DNA from: Seiridium cupressi
Taxonomy: Eukaryota; Ascomycota; Sordariomycetes; Amphisphaeriales; Sporocadaceae
Length of the DNA stretch: 64,000 nt
Direction: 5' to 3'
Assembly (NCBI GenBank): GCA_036674765.1
Contig: JARVKI010000141.1
Coordinates: 1 to 64,000 of the forward strand
Shown: positions 9,455 to 20,231 of the stretch, piece by piece
Position numbering within the stretch: position 1 is the stretch's first letter
How the letters are laid out: each line of letters opens with the position of its first letter
Translations under genes and position numbers: made by a program
The notes under the pieces: generated by a model
Databases searched by the model: none
Told to the model about the DNA's origin: nothing
What the model saw: the letters and a program-made list of their open reading frames with translations, nothing else

Positions 9455-10699
9455 CTATTGCTGTCTTTGTGTGTGTAGGAACTTGGCAAAGCTCGCATCT
9501 GCCATGGTCGAGTCTGAATTGCCCTGCATGGCTGCTTCGTAACGTGCCTGGAGTCCTTCTCTGTCCATTTCATCGTCGTCAACATCGTCGTCATCATCGT
9601 CGTCGCTTGGCACTTCGATATCATCGTCATCATCTGTCGGCGGCTTGACTGCATCTTTGGACGTGCTGGCTGTTCCCGAGTCCATGCCCATACCCTTCAT
9701 CATCTTCTCCAACTCCTTCTCTCTGGTCTTGCGCTTGTTGTCCTCCCGTTCCGCCCTCTTTCTCTCCAACTCTGGCTGGTAGTCCCGGTTGAATTCTTCC
9801 GTCTTGTCCCGTACAGCCGCGAAGAAATCGTCCACGCCCTGTCCCGTCATGGACGAGACCCCCACCACACTCAAATGTGTGTAGAATTCTTCCAGCATCA
9901 GGCTCATCGAGTTCAAGAGACTACTCATGTAGCCACTGCCACCCCCTTCCCCCTCGACTCCGCCAAATGCGTTGTTCGCCTCGTCGGCCTGGAGCGCTTC
10001 TGAGAATGCATCGTAGTCCGTCATCCAATCCTTTGCAAATGACGGGTCCTTGACATCGGCCTTGTTGAAGACCAGGATCATTGGCAGCTTCGTCTTGTAT
10101 AAGATGGAGCAGGCATATAGCATGTTTGACATGAACGTGCTTGTCGAGGCCGTCCTTGGCGTATCGATGATGTACGCAATGACCGTTGGGAATGACGAGG
10201 CAAGCGATTCGAGAATGATCTGGCCAGATGCTGACCATACAAAGACTTCGATTTGACCGGCTGCGCGCGCGAGTGAAAGTTAGATGCGCTACGTCAGGAT
10301 TCACGGCTTTGAAATGAACTTACGCGTGTCCACTAAGATGTTCTTGATTGGTTTCTTCCCATCCTCTGGACTGGCTCTCTTCTCTAGCAGGCCTACGATT
10401 TGGTCGACCTTGGTCGCAAATAAGTTCAAGCTCGTCAAAATACCTCCGTTGGGCCCCAGGTTGTACTGCTTCATGACCTCCTTGTAGTTTACCGAATCAC
10501 GGATGTCGATATTCGATTCGAACGGGACATTCAACACGGCAGGGTCGAGGTTTATCACATACGGTGGATCCTTCTGTCCGTGGAGGTGAGCGTTGATTCT
10601 CTGCATGAATGTCGTCTTGCCCGATCCTGCCATGCCCACGCAAACGATGGCGGTGGGTTTTGGGTCGCCCGTCGGGGGGGTGGCGCTTGACGAAGCCAT
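9455..10699 (-). CDS. GPN1: GPN-loop GTPase 1 (Npa3), RNA polymerase II assembly/import factor
   Basis: Two exons, 10324-10699 and 9455-10260 (minus), joined across a 63-bp intron; 393 residues. The intron falls exactly in the DTPGQIE motif. The P-loop GMAGSGKTT is at residues 22-30, and the signature Gly-Pro-Asn insertion is in 'NLGPNGGIL' (Gly82-Pro83-Asn84). The later 'VFNKAD' is the guanine-specificity motif, and '[12 protein letters not shown]' follows. The C-terminal third has the usual coiled '[17 protein letters not shown]' stretch and an Asp-rich acidic segment. Family members act as dimers that carry RNA polymerase II to the nucleus. Length and order of motifs match yeast Npa3 and human GPN1. 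The ATG at 10699 is chosen since the upstream open frame lacks a usable ATG and the P-loop spacing fits. Confidence 0.95.
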
Positions 10700-13190
10700 G
10701 TCGTGGGGAGGCTCGACTTGCAGAGTGATTAAGATGCTTATGTTCAGAGTCAAGGACACAGTAGTGCTCCGTTGGTGAGTTTGAGTCGTTGTTGTAGAAC
10801 AGCAGTGTGATATGATCAAGCTGCGGACCGCGGGGCACTGATACAGGCAGAGAAAATCAGAGCGGAGCAGTTCCGTCCCCCACTATAACAACGCGGGGCT
10901 TGCGCAAAGTTATGTACTCCAGGTTCTGCAATTGACTGGCAAGGCTAAAAGCGAGTTGCCAGGTCTTCCAGCCTTGCGAAGTTCAGATAATTTGATTCAA
11001 TTTACCGCCTTGAGTACCGAGACGAACTAGTTGAAATGCTGCACATGCTAGGTAGATCAAGGTCATCTCTCCTTTGCAGCTGGCCCTAATAGAATTTCAC
11101 CGCTCTGAAGCTAAATTCTGGCATCTCCATATCCGCGTGATGGTGTGGGAGCGCAAACGCACCACAGAATCTTCTTTCCAGATTCGTGTAATTAAGAGGC
11201 AGAGTTCACGTCGAAGACATTGCTGTCAGGCAGAGTTTTGAGGGTTGGAGCTTGACATATATAAAAAATACTTACAATTTGCAACCTAATTAAATTCAGG
11301 ACCAGAGCAAAGAGAATATCAAGTGCAATTGCTTATCACAAAGCCCTCGTATTGTTCCATGGAATGCTATGCAAGCACGGAAAACGACACCATCTATCTT
11401 CTTCCCTCCACTCTAAAAGAATTATATTTGGCAACGCTTGGAGCGCGAAAAGCTGACTTGGGACTTCAGCCCAGAAGTGGCGCAGCTCAATACCCACCAC
11501 CTTCCAAGTCATTAGCAAGCCTCGTAAAATGTAGCCTGTTGACTGTTCTTATTTTCGGCAGCGTAAAAGGCAAGTGGTATTAGCTAATACTGGATGACCT
11601 TACTCGTTCCTGTCATCATTGGCAGTGCATTTCGGGGGCCGGAGCACCCAATCAAAGATATAGCGTGGCTGGTGACAGGCATCCTGGCGTCGCGCACATG
11701 ACATGGATGGTCTGACAGCCAGCTTACTGTAGTATCAACAGATCTCGCTAACAAAGACAAAGCCTATCGTTGGCCTGGGTCGCCTTCCCCTTGGTTGGCC
11801 CCTTGCATCATCTCTATTGTGCCCAATTTGTCGGGTCGTGTCATCTATCAACCAACATACTCGGTCCCACCAATCACTTGTCTAGTCTAGGCAGTGAGCT
11901 AGGTTAGACAGATCGTAACTCACATGATGTCGAGGAGTGATGCTTAATCTGCAACATTATCACAGTGGGTCGCCTTTGTCAAATAGCATACCAGGTCACA
12001 GCATCGAAGAATACTTACCAAACCAACATGCAATTTTTCTCATTTCTACATGGATGGATCCAGTTCAGCATGGTGGAATGTTACGGCCCGCACGTCATAC
12101 TAGGATTCAACAGGGGTCACACGCGCCCGGCGTTCTTCATCGCTTACGACCCCAAGGCTGCTGACACATAGCCAGCATCAACCTCAGGTCCGACTCGGAA
12201 CCCAATTAAATCCTTTACCAGATGTGCCTTGCTCGGACCGCCGACAGCCTGTGATATAACGGCCAGCCCTATGCAGGGTATTGTAGCCCAGCCAATCTTT
12301 CCACCCACCCTAAAGCGGACCAGCAGCTGGGTTGTCGCTTACAACAGCTAACAGCCGGTTTGAAATTGGAAGTCGACGTCAATTGGCTTCTAGCTTTCGA
12401 GTTGGTCTCGGGATTGATCTCAACTTGATTTCTCTTTTTCGAACCGCGCAATTACCCCTTGAATTTGGAACAACGGATCAGTCAGCCCGCGGCATACAAG
12501 CCACAGTGGGCGTTTGACCACCAACTTCAGGAAAATGTATTATTCTATACGATGAAAGAGTAAACTTGGTTTGGTTATAGCAAGATTGTTCTGTTATTGC
12601 CAACATTACATGGCCACAAGCCCCGCGTGTTCATGAGCAGACTCTGGGTCCAAGGCAGCCGTCAATGCGAGTAGCAATGTGCAAGTATGAAGGATTGCAC
12701 TGCGCCTAGATGCACTTTGAAGTGTGCCTGAACTTCTAGTGACTCGTTGGGGCTATGTTCTCCGTGTCTATCGTCTGATCGGTCATCGTGAGATGACTGG
12801 CCGGGGTATCTCACCAAAACGGTTCAACTCGTAAGCAGAAATAACTCGACAAGGCAGAAATAACTCGAATTAGGGGGCTGTTGCATCTCTACCATAAATC
12901 AGGTAAGAACTGACTGTGTTGATGTCATACAAGATGGACTATAAAGAGAGGCAGCGGAACTACTCTATTCAGAAAGCTCCTCACCCCCATTGCCAGCTAG
13001 AACAGTTCCAAACACAGCAAACATCACGATAAAGGCTTTTCTTCTATTCCACCCACAGGAAAAGTCTACCAAAGGTGTGTCCCCTATCATTGTGCATTTG
13101 CATGTTCGTCAATTCCTGTCATGGTGAAGATACTGGGCTAAGATAAATCATAACAGGCTACCCACCAGTTGCTTCATCACCTTCGCAATC
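10700..13190. other. Gene-poor tract, 2.5 kb
   Basis: No open frame here has a recognisable domain or good coding structure. The composition is slightly AT-richer than the flanks. The last 250 bp hold the apparent promoter and 5' leader of the small secreted-peptide gene: a TATA box at about 12940 and a possible leader intron at 13075-13156. Otherwise nothing is seen, and no tRNA-like structure was found. Confidence 0.55.
12940..12946 (+). promoter_or_regulatory. TATA box of the small-peptide gene
   Basis: TATAAAG stands about 30-40 bp upstream of a pyrimidine-rich stretch (ctactctattc, from about 12960) that could hold the transcription start, and about 250 bp upstream of the ATG at 13191. 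A candidate leader intron runs from a GTGTGT donor at 13075 to a CAG ending at 13156, with a GCTAAG branch-like site. Clear TATA boxes are typical of strongly regulated fungal genes for secreted proteins. The assignment is inference. Confidence 0.45.
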
Positions 13191-13382
13191 ATGAACTTCA
13201 GAGGCCTCTTCATCGCCCTCGCCATTACTTCGCTCGCTCGAGCAGCTCCTATTGATGGCGGCGTGGCTATGAGAGAAGCTGAGGGTATAGCCAGATCGAC
13301 TACGCCATCTGTCCACGCCACACGCCAAGATGAGGAGGGATGTATCTTCAAGCGTACAGCAGGAGTGTCAACATGCGATTGA
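13191..13382 (+). CDS. Small secreted peptide precursor, two cysteines, unknown function
   Basis: A 63-codon open frame starts in good context (GCAATCATGA). The N-terminus MNFRGLFIALAITSLARA is a textbook signal peptide, with a likely cleavage after Ala18 giving a mature form of about 45 residues. The mature part is mildly acidic to neutral, then ends in 'EEGCIFKRTAGVSTCD', with its only two cysteines 11 residues apart. A dibasic Lys-Arg lies between the cysteines, so Kex2 cleavage there is possible but would separate them. It resembles the general shape of secreted effector or signalling peptides of fungi, and I recognise no known family. It stands alone in a gene-poor tract with a TATA box and a possible leader intron. 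The size is too small for homology from sequence alone, and a chance frame cannot be excluded. Confidence 0.6.
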   Translation: MNFRGLFIALAITSLARAAPIDGGVAMREAEGIARSTTPSVHATRQDEEGCIFKRTAGVSTCD

Positions 13383-13880
13383 TAGACTGTTAGCGACCAG
13401 ATGACACCTTCTGAGATATCAACAATGCACATCTGGCCTAGAGTTTGTTTTCGAGAAACGATATATATAGAAAGGACCCCCACGGGATCATTTGAAGCGA
13501 CTTTTCCGATATGACGATCGAGGATAGATTGAGAGTCGTCTCGAAAAGCTTTGATGGATCTTCAGACGTATTGTACATATAAAGAAGTCATTCATAGATA
13601 CTTTGAGCTCATAAATATGTGCAATGCCATACATGATTTGCTGTATCAATAATTATGAACAGCCACATTCGCGGCTTTCTTTCGAAAGGATAGGACTACT
13701 GCCTCGCTCTACGATACCTCGATTAGGTTGCCAGATATCAAATCGCGGTTAGTAACGGTCCTCGAGAGATGGGGTTTGGGGATTCCGAAATGGATACCGG
13801 GAGGAGCTGACGCGCAAGACGATGCTCGTACTCCAATAATGAGCTCAAAGGGGTAATTAGGGATCCCAGAATGTACGTAC
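13383..13880. other. Spacer downstream of the small-peptide gene
   Basis: No coding signal is visible on either strand. It includes the 3' flank of the small-peptide gene. Any final exon of the GH79 relic that once followed its last recognised exon is not recognisable here. Confidence 0.45.
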
Positions 13881-15352
13881 CACTAACGGGTTCAGCGAAA
13901 TCTTGGCCAACTATGAGTCCCTCGTCAGAGTCATGCGTCCCAGCCCATGTGATATCTTCAGTCGATTCAGCCCCAGGTGCAGTCAGCTTTTGTATGACAG
14001 CTGATGTGTTTTCATTGGAAAGATCCTCCGGCAGTTAGACTCCAGCACTTGATCTACTACCCTCACTAGTTAAGTTTTTGAGCTCCAAGTTCAGCACGAG
14101 GATCTTGTCGATGGTGGTCGACTTCTCGCTCTTCTTGGAGATTCCGTACGCCGCGAACGATGTCTCATTTTCCAGGACGCGGACTTACTTGTCACTTTGT
14201 CTAAGGATATCCGTGGTAACGAGATGGCCATAATAGAGTGGCCTGGGCCCCAGCAGGGTAGTTCCGTTTGTAGCAGGTTGCCACGCAGAATAATGATCGC
14301 CAAGACCCATGCAAAAAAACCAAGGAAGATACAGTACATTGAGTGATGTTGCATAAAGGGTATAGTCGATGACCAGAGGCCGGCACCAAAAACATCGGAT
14401 ACACGAGCTAGACATTGGCACTGTTGGAAGAAGTGTCGGCTCCCACATAATCCAGGAGGTCCCTCCTATTCTGCTTACCGCTGTCTAATTGGTCTCTCCA
14501 GTGACATACGGCACTCCATGTGATGTCGCATATGTTGACATTTCCGCTGATAAGGCATTTACGAAGCCATGTGTGTATGATTCAACAAATAATTGGCTAG
14601 AGTAGGCTTCACCGGAGTGCAAGCTGAGCCGAAGTACTAGAAAATGGATAAGATGAGAAGTTTGAGAGGGTCGAGACGCACAAGGTAGTCGGACGAACCT
14701 GGTGTATGCTAAAAGTTTTCACCTTCCCTGTAGTGACTATTCCATCTTCAAAGGCAGCCTCAGGTGTCCAGCTGCTGGCTGGTATCGTTGCGCACAAGAC
14801 CGGGCACGAGGAAGATCCCAGCTTGGAAGAGCGCCTGCCTGGTGTGATTTTCGAGCGCATCGCTTACCACAGCATCAGGACGATCAAGCCATTGACCCAC
14901 ATAAGTCTGCAGGTTCCAGGTCTGGTTGTCTCGATCAACTGGGTATACTGGAGATCTCAACAATCTAGCCTGATGCACTGGGGAGCATTCGCAATGGACT
15001 TTTGTACTAGCCATCATTCAGTGGGAAACTTGCCATCAAACTCATTCCTACCTCAAATACGTAAGACTTTTGTTCAAGGCTGCGTAAGCTACTGTAGCAT
15101 CGTCGACCGTTTCGGTCCGTCCTGGTTCCCCAGAGTTAAAACTGAGGCAGAGAGTATATTGTATGCCTTTTGGGAGTATACTGAAATAGCCGAGCTATGA
15201 CAGCCCAAGACCTCGGGTTACGCTAGAGGGTTGGTCGGCGCCGGGGGTTGTCTTGTTCAGAAGCATGGGCTCCTCCTGGCTACTGGTGAATATTGCAAGA
15301 TTGCCGTCGTACCTCCTACGCGGATATTGGGACAGGAGCTTCCCGCGTCTTT
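13881..15352 (-). pseudogene. GH79 beta-glucuronidase pseudogene
   Basis: Read on the minus strand, blocks of a GH79 (beta-glucuronidase/heparanase-type) enzyme follow in the right order but in changing frames. 'CPNIRVGGTT' is at about 15305-15332, then after a shift 'TPGADQPSSVT' and 'PKGIQYTLCLSFNSGEPGR', then 'YVGQWLDRPDAVVSDAL' at about 14900. 'SSWTPEAAFEDGIVTTGK' follows in another frame. Next come 'VSDVFGAGLW' and, one base out of frame, 'VIDYTLYATSLNV' and 'YSAWQPATNGT'. The C-terminal beta domain 'KLTAPGAESTEDITWAG' ends at a GTACGT donor near 13880. At least four frameshifts and several stops separate the blocks, and no signal peptide was found. GH79 enzymes are secreted and release glucuronic acid from glycans. 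The gene is dead; a functional product is not possible without many repairs. Confidence 0.85.
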
Positions 15353-17505
15353 CAGATAGATAGATAGATTGTTTGGAGTTCTGCTCAACTGTCAACATAT
15401 GCCTTCTCCCTCTACCACAACGCGTAGGTTCACGGACGAATAATTTCCGGTGTAGTTGTCAAAATAAAAAAAACTCGATCGAGTGTGATATGAAGAACTG
15501 CCCCACCACTGGTGCACCCCGATTTGGGCCAGCAGGTACATTTAAACACTTGATGAGAGTAGCCTGACATATGACGCTTGGCAAAGCAGGAATAGCCACC
15601 CCACTAAGGAGAACAGACCGCGTCTTGGTATAGAGTTGCATAGCAAAAGATACAGCTCTAAAACAAATCATACGCGGGGAACTTGCTTGCATCCAAGCCC
15701 GGGTCAATACCTGCCTATCTATATCTTAGTAAAGCTGGCGGGCTTCTCCAGCTCACCGGCTCCACCACTTCCATGTAACTCCGCTTGGTTTGTGCTTGTA
15801 TGCGTCATATTGTTGTTGTTATTCCTGCTTACTACAAGCTATAGTTCACCGAGACCTCGGTTTATTGGCGGCTAATCACTTTGTTGCCCGATAATCATGC
15901 CCAGCAAATGCGCATGTATACTCTTGGTTCAGCTAGGGAAACACTTCCTGGGGTACTTGCCTGGGCTCCAAACAGGGAGACACATTTCAAAACCACTCGA
16001 TTCAAACCGCCGTTCTAGTCCACGTGGGCAGGGATACTAGTCTGAATGTTTCCATTAAGTTTTAACCCTGTATAAAAGTTATCCGTGAGGGGGGGCAAAT
16101 ACCTATTCAGTCATCGGATACTGACAATGACTTTTGTATTCGAGGGGGTCTTGATATCTCCCCTCGGTATTAGTGTAGAAGTCTGGGGTCCCGTGCATGG
16201 GGAATTCCGGTAACCCCTGTCCCCCACTTCGGAATCTCCTATCGGGGTGGGAATTGTTGGGTGTCCTGGATTGAATGAGATGGCATGGCTGAACAGTTAA
16301 ATGGTCATGTTCTTCGGAATAATGTCAGTTCCTCTCGTGCCTGTGTGGTTCACGAAAGATGCTGTGTAATTGTTTTACTGGTCACGTAGATACAGCTCGT
16401 AACTTATTGAAATATTCATCTCGAAAAGACGTTCAGACAAGCACTACCGGCCGCCAACGTCCGCAAGTACCTATCAGGGTGTCTGGGGATTAGTATCTGC
16501 TGGTTGCGTTCTTGTGGCGGAAGTGGCAGGGTTCATTTGTCAGTCACAAGTATCCCTCATGGGCCAGTTCCGAATGATAGACTATATCCAGGAACTAAGC
16601 CCATCTCTTGGCTCATTGGGAACCCAGACTTGCCGTCCAAGTTGAGCTGCATTCGATTCGGATCACATATACACAAGGATGTAAGACAGATGCTTGAGGT
16701 GGCCGGAGTTCTCATTACCTCGACCTGACGAGGGCTCAAGTCAGGGAGCTATCCACTAGGGATAGTGCAGGATTAGTCAGCCATCTAGACTATCTCAACC
16801 CATACTGCCCGCTTTCACTACAGCGGAACCAATGCAGCAATCGTCTTCCCTCTTCCTCCGAGGTCAGACTACACAATCTTGACACATAGGAGATGTCATG
16901 GCAGCGAAGAGGTCGCGCCAGCCTGTGGTCCATTCGTCCTCCCCGCATGCCCAAGGCGAGACCAGTCCAAGAGCCCACGCAGGAGCCCTCATCATGTCCA
17001 TCGCACGAATAAAGCAACGCAGTTCAAAAGACAAAACTTCCTCGATTCCGGGGTAAACATTCCTAATCTCTAAACCCATGTCGTGTTCTCGCTTTCAGCG
17101 AACCGATTCAATATTCAAATCCGGTACAAGCCGTCCGTAAAAAAAGCAATCAAGCCCAAAGATTCCGGGGGTATGAAGACAATGTGGAGATGCGATTCGG
17201 GTCATTAGGATGGGAGAGACGTAGGCAATGAAGATAGCATGTACGTTCACGCCCCTCTCTCCTTGAAAGATGTTTCATCAAATAGGTCGGCCAACCTCTG
17301 AAGAGAAGTAGAGAGTTATGTGGGACTCTCCCAAATGGTGTTTCCAATCTGATGCAGTGCAATCTGGGAGAGATTGAGTGGGGAAAGAGACAGCAGGAAA
17401 TCATCATGTACCTCGTAGCAGAACTCCAGACTCTCGCCGAACAGAACGCCGTAAAGTCAATACCCCAAGTGACCAATTATCCAGTTACACAGTGCTCTCC
17501 TCCCT
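15353..17505. other. Gene-free gap
   Basis: About 2.1 kb without a supportable gene. A short GATA tetranucleotide run lies at 15354-15368. The longest open frames overlap on both strands and have no motifs. The right end (17.1-17.5 kb) is the 3' flank of the BTB gene. Confidence 0.5.
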
Positions 17506-18345
17506 TCAGATCGTCTTTGGGGTCCGAGCATTGCTCATCTCCACGACATCATCCAGGTGATTGCACATGGCAACGAACAGGTCGAAGAAAAGTTTACCAC
17601 CCCTTTCCATCTCCGCTTGCATGGTTCCGCTCCTCTTGAATGTCTTGCGACATCGAATGATCAAGGCGAGGTAATGAGCGCGGAGCCGCGAATCCGAGTC
17701 CGGCGTGTTGTCGTAGGCATATTGCGCCGAACGCAGAATTGTTGCGACATCGATTCCGCTCTGGAGGCCCTGCTTGCGCAAGGCCAGCTGTTTGAGCTCC
17801 TCGAGGCCGTACCGCTCTGCGGTGCAATATATGACGGTATCCCTGAGCAGGTGTTGCCCTACGCTGGAGATGTAGATTGTGGCTTCGACGGCACCGCGGC
17901 CGCCTCCATTTTCTGATGGCACTGGCGATCTTCCTGCGGCTGCGTTGGCATCCTCGAGCTCCCAAGAGTTTCGGTGCTTGTTGTGAAGCAAGCGTGGGTA
18001 GTAGTCGCCCTTGTAGAGGTACTCAAGCACAGCCGAGAAGACCTCAGGTTCTTCGTCGGGAATAGATATCCTCTTGCTCTGCGCATCGAGGTACTGGTCC
18101 CGGCAGACGCGCTCAAAGAATGGCGACTGGCACAGGACCTCCTCGTGCGCCGCAAACAGTCGTCCTTCTCGCCCCACCGTCAAAGTGACAATGGGCGAGC
18201 TGAGAGTTTTCTTGACGGGCATACTCTCTTCGAGCGACCGCTGCAGTTTCGACAGCTTCTGGGGATCACCTCGAATGGTGTTCGACTTCTTCAGCCTCGA
18301 CGCCTTGTCGACTCGGTCCTGGGACCGGAACGAGCGCTTGAACAT
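17506..18345 (-). CDS. BTB/POZ-domain protein
   Basis: Single exon, 279 residues. A BTB/POZ fold is visible from about residue 48: 'SPIVTLTVGREGRLFAAHEEVLCQSPFFERVC' is the classic A1/B1 hairpin with the conserved H-x-x-x-L-x-x-x-S-x-F-F pattern. 'EEPEVFSAVLEYLYKGDY' is the following A3/B4 region. The first 45 residues are basic (RSFRSQDRVDKASRLKK) and probably disordered. An insertion with Gly/Ala (ENGGGRGAVEA) splits the domain near residue 148. In fungi such stand-alone BTB proteins are often substrate adaptors for Cul3-type ubiquitin ligases or have unknown partners. No kelch, MATH or zinc finger is present. The start codon is in a good context (GAACATGTTC on the minus strand is preceded by GCC). 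Confidence 0.9.
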   Translation of the reverse strand: MFKRSFRSQDRVDKASRLKKSNTIRGDPQKLSKLQRSLEESMPVKKTLSSPIVTLTVGREGRLFAAHEEVLCQSPFFERVCRDQYLDAQSKRISIPDEEPEVFSAVLEYLYKGDYYPRLLHNKHRNSWELEDANAAAGRSPVPSENGGGRGAVEATIYISSVGQHLLRDTVIYCTAERYGLEELKQLALRKQGLQSGIDVATILRSAQYAYDNTPDSDSRLRAHYLALIIRCRKTFKRSGTMQAEMERGGKLFFDLFVAMCNHLDDVVEMSNARTPKTI

Positions 18346-18554
18346 GGCGGCGGTAGAGGATCGAAGGAGTGAGAGAAATCGAGACGTGATTTTTTTCTTC
18401 GAGATGAGCGAGCAGAAATCAAAAAAGGCAACTCAAAAACAGAAAAGCAGAGGAGCTGACTGTTTTATGGCGTTTTGTAATCTCTGGGTTCCAATTGAAA
18501 GAGAGCGACGAAAAGAGCGTGTATGTATTGAGACGGAGAGGATTCCGGTTTCCG

Positions 18555-18896
18555 CTAGAGAGTGAAGGTGAGTTTGACGCACAAATGATTGACACGGGTC
18601 CGTGCGGTATATTCCAGAGAACAGTTCGGAGGTAAACGAATGAATCTGGAGATATCCTTGGAAGTACTTTGCGACCCTGATGGTTGTGGTGGGGGGGAGG
18701 GAGAACAAGAGGAAGGGGGGCTGAATTGGCGGGGGGCATTGTTGATATTTATAACACGGTGTTTAGGCAAGTTAGGTAGCCAGGGGTCTATTTTCTGGAG
18801 TTCTGGGCGACCAGGATGCCTCTGTGACTGTGACTGAATGAGCCGACGCTGGCTCTCTTGCCAAGACTCTTGAGCCTGTGATGATTCGTCGGACAT
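18555..18896 (-). other. Possible upstream ORF, Ser/Gln/Pro-rich, 113 codons
   Basis: An open frame on the same strand as the BTB gene, 210 bp upstream of its start. It begins with a strong start context (AGCCATGTCC) and the sequence MSDESSQAQESWQESQ, then a Pro/Ser-rich middle. It could be an upstream ORF in a long 5' leader, a small independent protein, or chance in a low-complexity region. A second overlapping frame begins at 19045 (ATG), also without motifs. Confidence 0.3.
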
Positions 18897-20231
18897 GGCT
18901 TAGCTCCTCGCCTATCTTCGTTGTGAGCGCTGGTGAACTGTCTTGCCGACAAGGCATCAGCTCGCCGCCGCTGGGCGACCCACAGCCTCATGATTGCATT
19001 GGCGCGATCCTGTTCCGGTGTCCATTGATACCCTAGGCAATACATAGTAGCTGGCAGCGCATATGAGCCAGGTCAGATGAGGCATTGGCACCTCAAAGGT
19101 CCAGCAGAGCGCTATGAAGCCGCCTCTCGATAAGGCGCAGGCGCTGGTGATACAACCATCGCTAATTGCCTAGTCGAACCAGAGAGATACCGACCGAAGA
19201 TCCATTCATCAGTAGAGCCAATGGCAACATGATGATCTCTGCTCGATCAAGTATGAATACCAAAACGATCGTGGCATGGGATGTTTGGCTAGAAAGTTCC
19301 CGAATGGCCAATTCACATGCACGTTAATCAGCACCGCCTCACAAGCCGGGCGCTTCTAGGGGCCAATTCAGCCAATTCAACGGAACGCAGTCAAAAACAA
19401 CCAATTGAGATCCAATTCTCTTCTGCACACGCCCGTACACCCTCCTACCTACTGCTTCGTTACAAGTGACAGGTAGAGGTATTGAGACCCAGGCATCTGG
19501 GTGGATACGTCATCGCAGAACAACCTGGCTGTGGTGGAGGCATTCAACTAACACCACGACAAGGATACCGCGGATATGCTAGCCCTGGCCTTGGGCTGGG
19601 AGTGGTTGGGTGCTGATCCGCGGAGCACTGTGGGGTCTGGTCGGACATCTTGGTACACATTTCCAGGCACAAGTCAGAAGCGTGTAGTTTAGTTTCCGTT
19701 TCGTTCTACCCTAGCATTGGAAGACTAAAGACTTCCTACTTGTGGTTAGAAGCTACCCTGTGTGTCCCCAGTGTGTGCAATCTAGCACTCTATATCTCAC
19801 AACGACGAAAGCCTGACTTGCTAATCAGAGAAAGCCATGGCGACTAGACCCTTTGCGTGGGTTGAAATTGTAGTGAAGGTGGGCCCTCATCGTCGCCGGC
19901 CTCTACGTATTGTGGTACCGGCGAGAAGCACGCCTAGAATGATGAAGGTTACCGCTCGTAAGGCATTGAGAACAGATTTTAGACATCTTCGATATCAGAA
20001 AACGGCGTTCTATCCGAACTAGATAAATAAATATCATTTGAGTGGTGTCTGACTTAGATGGCTTCTGTCCCTCGAGACACCGGTGGGAATTGAAGCCTGC
20101 TTCGGCTGACACACTTCTACGAATGCAATGGTAGGCTTAGAGTTATGCTCTTAACTTCAACAGCATTCCTCATGCGTGCTCCTCGAAATCTAGGTAGTCT
20201 TCATTTGGGAATCGCTGTCTATTCTCATCCG
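18897..20231. other. Gene-free gap
   Basis: Separates the BTB gene's upstream region from the 3' end of the alpha/beta hydrolase gene. Apart from the overlapping frame at 18788-19045 nothing looks coding. No repeat stands out. Confidence 0.5.
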
